From assembly GCA_024256245.1 (NCBI GenBank), contig JAKLZD010000069.1, positions 1 to 12,516 of the forward strand: a stretch of 12,516 nt of DNA, in the 5' to 3' direction. The DNA is from Candidatus Methylarchaceae archaeon HK01M. GTDB lineage: Archaea > Thermoproteota > Nitrososphaeria > Nitrososphaerales > JACAEJ01. Position 1 is the stretch's first letter; each line of letters starts with the position of its first letter. The notes beneath the pieces are model-generated. The model saw only the letters and a list, made by a program, of their open reading frames with translations. It was not told where the DNA came from and searched no databases. A program made the translations under genes and the position numbers. This document shows positions 1-6,672 of the stretch, piece by piece.

Positions 1-333
1 AGCTTGCTTCTCAACGATCCATCAGCCCTAAGAGAGTATGAAGTTCAGTGGAGGAAAATCTTTGGAAAAGAGTTCATGGTGATGTCTCAAGCAAGAAAAA
101 TCTATGAAAAACTTGAAAATGAGGGGATAGAGCGTTTATTTAAGACTATAGCCTCCTCGAATATTCTAGAGAGGTTGGAAGATAAAGCTGATTTCGATTA
201 TCATTCTATAGGAATATTCCAAATATTAGCCATGATAAAAGAAGACCCATCCTTAGCTTTGGAGTTGATGAAACTGGGCGCTGGAGTTGTATTTGAGATA
301 TTCAAGGGTTCTCTTAAAATTCCAAAAGAATAA
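1..333 (+). CDS. 3' end of a probable geranylgeranyl reductase-family FAD oxidoreductase (5' truncated by window)
   Basis: The frame is open from base 1, so the true start lies upstream, and it stops with TAA at 331-333. Only about 110 C-terminal residues are visible, so the FAD-binding Rossmann motif is not in view. The stretch YEVQWRKIFGKEF followed by a helical tail (QARKIYEKLE, then IERLFKTI) resembles the C-terminal helical region of archaeal geranylgeranyl reductase-like flavoproteins. These saturate isoprenoid chains of membrane lipids or quinones at the membrane. The last 30 residues are hydrophobic and may lie on the membrane surface. The identification rests on the tail pattern alone. 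A different flavin monooxygenase-like protein of the same superfamily cannot be excluded. No following gene is co-transcribed: a 384-base gap with a gene relic comes next. Confidence 0.55.
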   Translation, partial: SLLLNDPSALREYEVQWRKIFGKEFMVMSQARKIYEKLENEGIERLFKTIASSNILERLEDKADFDYHSIGIFQILAMIKEDPSLALELMKLGAGVVFEIFKGSLKIPKE

Positions 334-412
334 GAATAAAGATTTCGACCAAGCTCTATTCCTCTTGAAAGTTCTTGTATTATGGAGATGTATGATCATG
401 TTTTAATTTGAG

Positions 413-601
413 TTGCAAATTAGTACAAGAAATAATTTAGAAGGCATAATGAAAGAGGTTAGGAAGGGCATAACGACAGCCATTATAAAGATCGAGATAG
501 AAGCCAACTCTCGTAACCGTCATTATCTTTAAGGAGGCTGTGGAAGATCTGGACATAAAACCGGAGATTGTGTAAAAGCAGTCATAGAAAATGGCTACTA
601 A
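413..601 (+). pseudogene. Frameshifted relic of a molbindin (Mop/TOBE-domain molybdate/tungstate-binding protein)
   Basis: Three short reading segments join into one small Mop/TOBE-like protein of about 62 residues. In the first frame, bases 413-532 read LQISTRNNLEGIMKEVRKG and then TTAIIKIEIEAN, ending at TAA 530-532. In the next frame, bases 510-572 read LVTVIIFKEAVEDLDIKP, ending at TAA 573-575. Back in the first frame, bases 563-598 read GDCVKAVIENGY, ending at TAA 599-601. The order matches the Mop domain pattern (SARN..KG.V..V..G..TA.V.IEI, then V.A.IT.EAVE.L.I..GD.V.AVI). One extra base near 509 and one lost base near 563 would explain the two shifts. There is no ATG; the best start is TTG 413. 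Intact molbindins bind molybdate or tungstate oxyanions in the cytoplasm or form the regulatory tail of ABC transporter ATPases. Two sequencing errors are the alternative explanation. Confidence 0.72.
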
Positions 602-717
602 AAGGCACCCAAGTGCAGATTCCGAGTATTCAGGTGGCTGCTCAACCGGTGAGTACCCTATCTAATTCATGAGCTAAAAAATGTTATAAACCATCATTTG
701 ATGGCATTGTCTTAGAG
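602..717. other. Intergenic remainder after the Mop relic; no gene recognised
   Basis: This stretch separates the Mop relic from the radical SAM gene. It contains a tiny perfect hairpin, GCAC-CCAA-GTGC, near 605-616, and otherwise no recognisable coding or RNA feature. Its last third holds the promoter of the next gene, listed separately. It could be further decayed sequence from the same lost locus, but no frame gives a recognisable peptide. Confidence 0.4.
684..690 (+). promoter_or_regulatory. TATA box of the radical SAM/ArsA operon
   Basis: TTATAAA lies 28-34 bases before the ATG at 718 and is preceded by an A-rich stretch suitable as a BRE element. At this spacing transcription would begin at or next to the start codon, so a leaderless mRNA is expected. 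No Shine-Dalgarno sequence precedes the ATG, which agrees. Confidence 0.6.
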
Positions 718-2391
718 ATGCCCAAGCCAGACCTAGTGCTCCTTCATGCACCAAGTATATACGATTTTAGAAAGAAAGCGATAATGTATGGACCTATCAG
801 TGATGTTGTGCCGCCTACTCCTATCTTTGACATGTATCCTATCGGTTTTATTAGCATTTTAAGATATTTAGAGCAACATGGGTATAATGTACGCATAGTC
901 AACGTAGCTTTGAAGATGCTTATGGATCAAAGATTCGATCCTGAGAATCTTATAAAAAAGCTTGATCCCAAAGCCTTTGGGATAGATTTTCATTGGCTAG
1001 TTCATGTCCAAGGAAGTCTGGATCTTGCACGTATAGTCAAGAAACATCACCCAAACACTCCAGTTATTTTGGGGGGTTTGTCATCAACATATTTTCATAC
1101 CCAAATTGTTGAGAACTATCCGTATGTGGATTGTGTTATTCGTGGCGACTCAACAGAGCAACCTTTACTCCAACTGATGCAATATATAGAGAAAGGTAGA
1201 AGTCCTGAAAATGTACCGAACATCACATGGAGAGATTCTGATGAAAAGATACATACCAACCCCCTCTCTTTCGTGCCTGAAAGTTTAGACGACTTTACAA
1301 TAGATTGTGGCTATATGGTGAAGTCTGCTTTAAGGTATAGGGATGTATTGGGCCATCTGCCATGTGAAGAATGGAACAGATATCCAATAACATCTGTTCT
1401 GGCTTGTAAAGGTTGCATCTTCAATTGTATAACTTGTGGCGGCTCCAAGTACGCTTATCAAAGAAGTTACAATAGGTCTTCTCTTGCATACTTCAGGCCA
1501 GAAAAACTCGTTGAAGAGATGAAGATCATACAACGATATTTAGATGCGCCCATATTCATCTTAGGTGACCTTCGTATAGTTGGGAAAAAATATGCCGAAT
1601 CAGTTTTTGATGTAATGAGAAGAGAGAAGGTGGATAATCCAATAGTGATAGAGCTTTTTATGCCGGCCGGTAAAGACTACATAGAGAAGATCGCCAAGAG
1701 TGTTCCTAACTTCAGCTTGGAGATTTCACCTGAGTCCCATGATGAGATTGTACGCCGTGCCTTTGGGAGACCTTATGGGAACGATGAACTTGAGAAGACA
1801 ATATCGAACGCATTCAAACTTGGGTGCCAAAGGCTCGATATCTTTTTTATGATGGGCCTTCCCTATCAGACAACGGAGTCGGTACTGGATACTGCAGAGT
1901 ATTGTCAAAATCTGCTAGAAAATTTTGGAAAAGATAAAAAGCTTCACCCTTTTATCGCCCCACTAGCTCCCTTTTTAGACCCGGGGAGCATAGTATTTGA
2001 AGATCCTAAAAATCATGGATATAAGTTGTTCTTTAAGGAAGTCGAGGAATATAGGCAAGCCATGACTTATCCCAGCTGGAAGTATTTCTTAAATTATCAG
2101 ACATCATGGATGACTAGAGATGAATTGGTAGAGACTACGTACGATGTTGCTTATCTATTAAATCGCATAAAAACTCAATTCGATCTTATCGATTCTAACA
2201 CCTCTGAGGAAATAATTATAAGAATACAATCCGCTCGTGTAGCACTAAAAGAGATAGATGAGATAATAAAAATCAGCAATCCTAGATTACGTGCAGAACG
2301 ACTTCAACAATTAAAAAGCCAGATCGGGGAGATCGATCAGAAGTTATTATGTTCTAAAGATGAACTATTAAGGTGGCCTACGTATCATTAG
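718..2391 (+). CDS. B12-binding domain/radical SAM protein, Ta0216-like family
   Basis: The 557-residue product begins with a Rossmann-like cobalamin-binding region (about residues 1-160: PIGFISILRYLEQHGYNVRI, then PVILGGLSSTYFH and CVIRGDSTE). A radical SAM barrel follows, whose iron-sulfur cluster ligands form the CxxxCxxC motif C233-C237-C240 (CIFNCITC). Later barrel elements SPES (337-340) and MMGLPYQT (378-385) are typical of the superfamily. The C-terminal ~120 residues are a helical, family-specific region. No DxHxxG cobalamin-ligand motif is visible, which is common in this subgroup. Overall organisation resembles the archaeal Ta0216-type family, whose reaction is not established. Cytoplasmic; members of this superfamily often catalyse methyl transfers or rearrangements. 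The TAG stop is followed directly by the TTG start of the ArsA-like gene, so translation is probably coupled. The ATG start is supported by the TATA box 28 bases upstream. Confidence 0.85.
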   Translation: MPKPDLVLLHAPSIYDFRKKAIMYGPISDVVPPTPIFDMYPIGFISILRYLEQHGYNVRIVNVALKMLMDQRFDPENLIKKLDPKAFGIDFHWLVHVQGSLDLARIVKKHHPNTPVILGGLSSTYFHTQIVENYPYVDCVIRGDSTEQPLLQLMQYIEKGRSPENVPNITWRDSDEKIHTNPLSFVPESLDDFTIDCGYMVKSALRYRDVLGHLPCEEWNRYPITSVLACKGCIFNCITCGGSKYAYQRSYNRSSLAYFRPEKLVEEMKIIQRYLDAPIFILGDLRIVGKKYAESVFDVMRREKVDNPIVIELFMPAGKDYIEKIAKSVPNFSLEISPESHDEIVRRAFGRPYGNDELEKTISNAFKLGCQRLDIFFMMGLPYQTTESVLDTAEYCQNLLENFGKDKKLHPFIAPLAPFLDPGSIVFEDPKNHGYKLFFKEVEEYRQAMTYPSWKYFLNYQTSWMTRDELVETTYDVAYLLNRIKTQFDLIDSNTSEEIIIRIQSARVALKEIDEIIKISNPRLRAERLQQLKSQIGEIDQKLLCSKDELLRWPTYH

Positions 2392-3351
2392 TTGAGGATA
2401 GACTTGAAGGTTATTAAAGGGCTAAGTTACCTCGATATCGAGGATCCAAAGATCGTAGCTTTTTGCGGTAAAGGGGGAGTTGGCAAGACAACATGCGCAA
2501 CTGCTACTTCTTTACACTTCGCAAAAAGAGGGCTGAGAACACTACTTATCTCGACCGATCCAACCCCTTCATTATCGGATATATTGGAAATTGACATCAG
2601 GGGCACTATCACCCATGTGCCTCCCTATAAAGGACTCAAAGCTGTAGAGTTAGATTACGAGCTTGTGATAGAAAGGTGGAAAGAAAAGTTTGGAGAGGAG
2701 GTTTACGAGGTCTTATCGTCATTCTTGCCAGTGGGTAAAGAGATAATAGATTATATCGCTGGGGCACCGGGCATAGATGAGGAATTCGCGCTTAGTTACA
2801 TACTCGACTTTTATGAAAGTGCTGATTATGATGTGATAGTCTGGGATACTGCCCCTGCAGGAGGCACCCTCTCACTCGTTAAGTTACAAGATAAATTTTA
2901 TACACATTTAGGTGAAGCTGCAAGATTATATGTAAGAGTGCGCCAAGCAGTAGATACCCTCATAAAAGGTAGGGCGAAGAGAGACCCATTAAATATAATT
3001 GCATCATGGGAAAAGTTGGCCCAAAGGGTTCTAGATATGCTGAAGGACGAGAAGACTCACGCGATAATTGTAACAATTCCTGAAGCTCTAGGTGTTCGTC
3101 AAACAGAGAGAGTTCGTAAGGAGCTTGAAGCTTTTGGCATGTTTGTCAGCAGGATCCTAGTCAACTACGTTGTTACGGAAGATATCTGTACTTGTGACTT
3201 TATCAAGCAGAGGGCTAGCATGCAGAAAGATTACATCGATTCACTTAAAGAGAGATATGGTAAGGAGCCTGGTCTGGCAATACTTCCCCAACTACCACGT
3301 GAAGTAAGAGGAATCGAGGCCATATTAAAATTAGAAGCATTGCTATTTTGA
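2392..3351 (+). CDS. ArsA/Get3-like deviant-Walker ATPase
   Basis: A 319-residue SIMIBI-class P-loop ATPase. It shows the deviant Walker A GKGGVGKTT (residues 26-34, with the signature early lysine K27), a switch I-like STDPTPSLSD (54-63), the ArsA/Get3 PGIDE motif (126-130), a switch II-like DTAPAGGTL (152-160) and the C-terminal LPREVRGIEAI. Such proteins are ATP-switched dimers that bring in membrane proteins (Get3), pump metalloids with a partner (ArsA) or service metallo-enzymes (the related CooC/NifH group). Where Get3/ArsA usually carry CxxC, this one has CTC (C266, C268). The gene starts with TTG immediately after the TAG of the radical SAM gene, without a Shine-Dalgarno sequence; TTG 2404 is an alternative start. 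No arsenical permease is nearby, so arsenite export is unlikely. A role serving the adjacent B12/radical SAM enzyme is my inference. Confidence 0.85.
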   Translation: MRIDLKVIKGLSYLDIEDPKIVAFCGKGGVGKTTCATATSLHFAKRGLRTLLISTDPTPSLSDILEIDIRGTITHVPPYKGLKAVELDYELVIERWKEKFGEEVYEVLSSFLPVGKEIIDYIAGAPGIDEEFALSYILDFYESADYDVIVWDTAPAGGTLSLVKLQDKFYTHLGEAARLYVRVRQAVDTLIKGRAKRDPLNIIASWEKLAQRVLDMLKDEKTHAIIVTIPEALGVRQTERVRKELEAFGMFVSRILVNYVVTEDICTCDFIKQRASMQKDYIDSLKERYGKEPGLAILPQLPREVRGIEAILKLEALLF

Positions 3352-3356
3352 TAGGA

Positions 3357-3369
3357 AAGCATATATCTA
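3357..3369 (+). promoter_or_regulatory. TATA-like promoter of the zinc-ribbon gene
   Basis: The stretch AGCATATATCTAT just after the ArsA-like stop codon places a TATATA core roughly 26-32 bases before the ATG at 3392. That suits a leaderless transcript separate from the upstream operon. Confidence 0.5.
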
Positions 3370-3391
3370 TTAAAATTTCAGTGATGATGAA

Positions 3392-3571
3392 ATGTCGGAG
3401 AGAATATCCCTTCCAACATGCACCTCTTGTAATAGGCCTATAGCCCCTGGGGAGAAGGCGGTGAAGTTCTACTGCCTCAATTGTGGTCAGGTAGTTATAT
3501 GGAGATGTGAGAAGTGCAGAAAATTCTCAAGGGACTATAAGTGCATAAACTGTGGCTTTATAGGTCCCTGA
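3392..3571 (+). CDS. Small double zinc-ribbon protein (COG2888/DUF1610, HVO_2753-like)
   Basis: A 59-residue protein beginning MSERISLPTCTSC and ending CINCGFIGP. Eight cysteines form four CxxC pairs (C10/C13, C28/C31, C39/C42, C51/C54), enough for two zinc ribbons that cover nearly the whole chain. This is the layout of the archaeal Zn-ribbon family annotated as a translation-associated, probably RNA-binding protein. It contains no membrane segment or signal peptide. ATG 3392 was chosen because it gives the expected family length and sits about 28 bases after a TATA-like box. In many archaea this gene is a neighbour of elongation factor 1-beta (recalled, not checked). Here EF-1 beta lies on the same strand but 3.8 kb downstream. 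Confidence 0.85.
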   Translation: MSERISLPTCTSCNRPIAPGEKAVKFYCLNCGQVVIWRCEKCRKFSRDYKCINCGFIGP

Positions 3572-3700
3572 TCTTCTCATACATCTACTTAGCTTCTCAC
3601 CTCAACTTACTTTAATAATTCGATTTTTAAATCTTCAAGTTAGAATATCTTCTTATGGAATGTCTGCTAGAGTCGAAGATATGATTCCTATCATCAGGAA
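3572..3700. other. Intergenic, pyrimidine-rich stretch between convergent genes
   Basis: Bases 3573-3615 on the plus strand are almost all C and T, with short T runs, a composition expected for archaeal transcription termination after the zinc-ribbon gene. Further on, GATTT-TT-AAATC (about 3621-3632) is a small hairpin that also looks like a TATA box. A short ATG-initiated reading of 15 codons from 3660 runs into the antisense of the PiT gene and is discussed as a finding. Confidence 0.4.
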
Positions 3701-4639
3701 TTACGCAAAGATCTTTATGATTGAGAAAGATAGTGTAAAACCAATAACCATTACAGCAACCCAACTACCAATTACCTCATACAGGATTGTTCTATTGAAT
3801 ATAACATGCCTTTTTATGAAGCCAGCTCCTACGATCCCACCTATCACAGCCTGAGTTATAGATATTGGTATACTGTATTGAGTAAAGAACCACATCAACA
3901 GAGCACTACTAAACATACTTGTAAGTACACCTATGGGACTCAGAACGATCAAATCCTCTCCGACCGTCTTCATGATTCTTTTACTAAATATTATTGTGCC
4001 CAATACGACAGATATTGCCATAACTATAACTATAAATTCCAGAAGAGTACTATCAAGGATAAATGGTGTATACAGACCATTGATCAAGCCTACGTTGTTT
4101 GCCCCTAAGGCATAAGCGATGTAAAATATTATGACCATGACCGACAACCTATTGAAGGCATCTAGAGTAAGAAGGCTGAAATGCTTGACTATATTGACGA
4201 TTAATGTATAAAATAAAATTGTAATTAAGGCACTTAATATTGGAACCAGGAGCCAAGATAGAATTATCACCTCCAAATTAACGATGTTTAGGAATAAACC
4301 ACTAGCAAAACTCGCACCTGCATAAGCCCCTACGACTACATGTGACATACTGATAGGGATATGAAGGAGGGTGAATACCAGCATCAAAGAGAAAGTTATG
4401 ATGAAGACACTCAACAATGCTACAGTAGTGATATTCTCGGTTACAGACCCAATCAAAGTTCTTTCCATCTTGCCTCCTTCTATCAAGGCTCCCATGACCA
4501 AGCCCAGGCTTGTTAATACTACACTTCTTCTGTAGGATAACAATCCTGAACTCGTCAAGCTCCCTATGCATAAACCAGAGTTATTCCAACCAAATATGAA
4601 GGCTATTGCTAATGCCAAGGAAAATATTATGTATAACAC
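3701..4639 (-). CDS. PiT-family inorganic phosphate permease
   Basis: A 312-residue, very hydrophobic protein with about 8-10 membrane segments and the internal duplication typical of PiT transporters. The first half has GWNNSG (17-22) and PISMSHVVVGA (95-105); the second half has GANNVG (179-184) and IPISITQAVIGG (257-268). PiT proteins import phosphate driven by Na+ or H+. The classical GxND signature appears as GxNN in both halves, so both aspartates are replaced by asparagine. The protein is shorter than many bacterial PiTs (about 400 residues or more) because the central loop is small. It starts with GTG 4639, one base after the TAA of the DUF47 gene, so the two are co-transcribed and probably translationally coupled; a weak AAGGT lies upstream. 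A transporter for a related oxyanion such as sulfate is a less likely alternative. Confidence 0.82.
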   Translation of the reverse strand: MLYIIFSLALAIAFIFGWNNSGLCIGSLTSSGLLSYRRSVVLTSLGLVMGALIEGGKMERTLIGSVTENITTVALLSVFIITFSLMLVFTLLHIPISMSHVVVGAYAGASFASGLFLNIVNLEVIILSWLLVPILSALITILFYTLIVNIVKHFSLLTLDAFNRLSVMVIIFYIAYALGANNVGLINGLYTPFILDSTLLEFIVIVMAISVVLGTIIFSKRIMKTVGEDLIVLSPIGVLTSMFSSALLMWFFTQYSIPISITQAVIGGIVGAGFIKRHVIFNRTILYEVIGSWVAVMVIGFTLSFSIIKIFA

Positions 4640-4640
4640 T

Positions 4641-5318
4641 TTAACTGTAACCTTTTGCTATCAATATAAGCACTATATCACTTACATCTTCTGCATTATC
4701 TGCGATGTTATCAGCTATGTTTATGAAATCTTTAAGTTGTATCACGCTCAATACATTAAATTCATCAGCCTTTTTGAATATGCGCTCCAACACTTTTGCT
4801 TTAACCTCATCCGCTTTTTCTTCATAATCTTCAACGATACTGATATGCTTTAAAGCCGCATCTCTGCCTTTCTCCAATCCATTTATGACTTCCTTCAATT
4901 CTACTACTGCAGATAGGCAATATGAGAAGAAGCGAATGAAGTCCTCATCCTCAAATATATAATTTATAATCTCATCCTCTAGCCTCCTTACTATTAGCAT
5001 CTTAGCTGAGTCCTTGGCGCTGTCTGCAATATTGTTCACCTTTTCTAGTATGTTTAGAAAATCCTCCCTCATTCCACCAAAGAAAGCTCCTTCAGAGATC
5101 TTTTCAACAATTTTTCTATGAACATCGTCAGCCTTCTTCTCTAAAAGATCGATCTCAGAATAATTTCTCTGAAGTGAATCAAATTCATGCATTTTTAAAT
5201 ACTCTATTAATACTTTTAGGTGATCGACCGCTGCTATAGTCAATCCTATATGTCTGTGTATGAAATCGAATATTTCCTGTTCTCTTCTCTTTAAGCTAAA
5301 GAATCTTCTAAGCCCCAT
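4641..5318 (-). CDS. DUF47/PhoU-like regulatory protein of the PiT permease
   Basis: A 225-residue all-helical protein without membrane segments. It resembles PhoU-fold DUF47 (TIGR00153-like) proteins: two three-helix-type bundles, with metal-cluster-type acidic stretches such as EIDLLEKKADDVHRK (about 55-69), VNNIADSAKDSA (about 93-104), VEDYEEKADEVKAK and INIADNIADNAEDVSD near the C-terminus. In bacteria and archaea such genes sit directly beside pit genes, and the product is thought to modulate the permease at the cytoplasmic membrane face. Here it is the first gene of a two-gene minus-strand operon, with PiT starting one base after its stop. The ATG start at 5318 has no Shine-Dalgarno sequence. 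The perfect inverted repeat at 5335-5352, 17 bases upstream, suggests transcriptional control, plausibly by phosphate, though the sequence does not show the signal. Confidence 0.85.
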   Translation of the reverse strand: MGLRRFFSLKRREQEIFDFIHRHIGLTIAAVDHLKVLIEYLKMHEFDSLQRNYSEIDLLEKKADDVHRKIVEKISEGAFFGGMREDFLNILEKVNNIADSAKDSAKMLIVRRLEDEIINYIFEDEDFIRFFSYCLSAVVELKEVINGLEKGRDAALKHISIVEDYEEKADEVKAKVLERIFKKADEFNVLSVIQLKDFINIADNIADNAEDVSDIVLILIAKGYS

Positions 5319-5334
5319 ATCAAATACACTGTCT

Positions 5335-5352
5335 GTTACAATTACCTGTAAC
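5335..5352. promoter_or_regulatory. Candidate operator: perfect 6-6-6 inverted repeat upstream of the DUF47-PiT operon
   Basis: GTTACA-ATTACC-TGTAAC is a perfect 6-base palindromic pair with a 6-base spacer. It ends 17 bases upstream of the DUF47 ATG. It lies between a TATA-like CTTTTAAGG on the minus strand (5358-5366) and the start codon. A dimeric helix-turn-helix protein bound there would cover the expected transcription start and block polymerase loading, so repression is the simplest reading. The regulator is unknown. Confidence 0.45.
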
Positions 5353-5357
5353 TTTAA

Positions 5358-5366
5358 CCTTAAAAG
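5358..5366 (-). promoter_or_regulatory. TATA-like element of the DUF47-PiT operon
   Basis: On the minus strand CTTTTAAGG lies 40-48 bases upstream of the DUF47 ATG. That predicts transcription start near 5335-5340 and a leader of under 20 bases without a Shine-Dalgarno sequence. The match to a TATA consensus is imperfect. Confidence 0.35.
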
Positions 5367-5499
5367 TGATAGGATAGTAGGTTCTGTTAAATTTTTGTTA
5401 TGTTCGAGTAATTTTAGAATTATAGTGTGACAAGATTCGCCTCATAGAAGGGCGGCATTTAATTGGATATATTTGATTATTTTATTTCCAATGCGACCT

Positions 5500-6606
5500 T
5501 TATTCGATCTTTACTATCTGTAACTGTTTGTAGTCAGTTATGACTTTAACGTATCCCCGAAGCTCATCATCAAGGTCATAGTTGCCTGTGTCGACTCTTA
5601 GACACCTTAACTCTGCCATCTTTTGTCTTGTCGCAATTATAATGATGTTTTTCAAGCCTACTTGCCGAATCACTATTGAGCTCAATTGGAGATTCCCCCT
5701 TCCGAAGATGAAACCCTGGCCTCCTATGGGGGTTACGATGATCTTTGCATCGTTTCCTTTAATCTTCTCCAATATCTCTTTCTCATTCACATCCTTTGCA
5801 ATGAGTTTCTTATTACAGAAGATGTCTACACCCAGAAGGGTCTTTTTCTCGTCTAGAATATCTCCAATCGTACGAGTTGTTGTTCCTGGACCGATGATAT
5901 AGATCAGATTTGGCTTCATTTCTTCGATTATATAGATGGCTATCGCCGCTTGGTTGTACATCTCAACCTCTGTCATCGGACTCTCAACCTTAGCTCCCTG
6001 AATCAGGCTTGGTGTGTATGGCGTCAATAAGTAACCGTAAAGCTTTGCAGACAACAGCCCCTTCCTAAAGGCTTGTTCATCTACATCCATGACTTCTACC
6101 TCCCTTAGAGGCAGATTCTCCCAAAAGAACTCCATGGCTATCCTAGATGTAGCTAGAGGACCTACAGCAAAAACTGAGCTGTGCATCTTTACCCCGGTTG
6201 GAACCCCTAGAACAGGAACGTCTTTACCAACAGAGTCCAGAATATCTCGGGCAGTTCCATCTCCTCCACAAAAGACGAGCAGGTCGGCACCCAAATCCTT
6301 GATTCTTTTAGCAACTTCTTTAGTATCTTCAGGAGTGGTTTCCTCTTTTCTCTCGCCAAATGCAGTGAAAGTGAAACCATGATTGCGGGCTTCGTCTTCT
6401 CCCATCCTTCCGGCTCCTGTAATGAGCCTGATTCTCCCTTTTACAGGTTCCAATCCTGAAAGAAAGGACTCTGCCTTCATGGTGGATGTGGGTTTGGCTC
6501 CTAATCTACGCGCCTTTTCCAGTATAGATTTTCCATCAGTGCCTTTGAGACCGACCGATCCCCCCATACCAGCGATAGGATTGACGATGAATCCAAGGGT
6601 TTTCAT
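5500..6606 (-). CDS. Predicted ATP- or polyphosphate-dependent NAD kinase (COG3199-type)
   Basis: A 368-residue cytoplasmic protein. It begins with the family N-terminus GFIVNPIAGMGGSVGLKGTD (residues 5-24) and carries the NAD/diacylglycerol kinase-superfamily motif GGDGT (114-118, in VFCGGDGTARD), followed by GVPTGVKMHSS (134-144). The long C-terminal region includes IIGPGTTTRTIGD and TPIGGQGFIFGRGN, as in COG3199 proteins, which are longer than standard NadK (about 290 residues). The predicted reaction is phosphorylation of NAD to NADP; for COG3199 this assignment is mainly by homology. The ATG start at 6606 is supported by GGAG eight bases upstream and a TATA element 40-49 bases upstream. 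It is a single-gene minus-strand unit, 181 bases before the DUF47 gene. NADPH would serve the reductases of lipid synthesis, but no operon link is seen. Confidence 0.82.
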   Translation of the reverse strand: MKTLGFIVNPIAGMGGSVGLKGTDGKSILEKARRLGAKPTSTMKAESFLSGLEPVKGRIRLITGAGRMGEDEARNHGFTFTAFGERKEETTPEDTKEVAKRIKDLGADLLVFCGGDGTARDILDSVGKDVPVLGVPTGVKMHSSVFAVGPLATSRIAMEFFWENLPLREVEVMDVDEQAFRKGLLSAKLYGYLLTPYTPSLIQGAKVESPMTEVEMYNQAAIAIYIIEEMKPNLIYIIGPGTTTRTIGDILDEKKTLLGVDIFCNKKLIAKDVNEKEILEKIKGNDAKIIVTPIGGQGFIFGRGNLQLSSIVIRQVGLKNIIIIATRQKMAELRCLRVDTGNYDLDDELRGYVKVITDYKQLQIVKIE

Positions 6607-6614
6607 AAGGGTGT

Positions 6615-6655
6615 CTCCAGTTTATAAAGCTAAATAATCTTTTATGCTATAAAAA
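6615..6655 (-). promoter_or_regulatory. Promoter and Shine-Dalgarno of the NAD kinase gene
   Basis: Reading the minus strand, TTTTTATAGC (6646-6655) is a TATA-like element, and GGAG lies 8 bases before the ATG. Transcription would start near 6625, giving a leader of about 19 bases that contains the GGAG. A second TATA-like TTTATAAA (6621-6628) is too close to the ATG to drive a leaderless transcript. Confidence 0.45.
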
Positions 6656-6672
6656 TGAGACATAAATAAATG

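Noticed and set aside
2392..3351. Reading the ATPase as an arsenite-pump subunit.
   Set aside because: No ArsB/ArsR neighbours, a single ATPase domain, no arsenite-binding cysteine triad visible, and tight coupling to a radical SAM gene.
3806..4115. Open plus-strand frames of 60-100 codons opposite the PiT gene.
   Set aside because: They are antisense to a clear PiT coding sequence, have unlikely compositions and no promoter of their own.
5426..5455. A possible terminator hairpin (CGCC with GGCG) between the NAD kinase and DUF47 genes.
   Set aside because: The stem is only four bases and no T run follows on the minus strand, so I cannot support it.
5582..6637. Several plus-strand open frames of 84-106 codons.
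   Set aside because: They lie antisense to the NAD kinase gene, follow its codon periodicity in mirror image and match no family.
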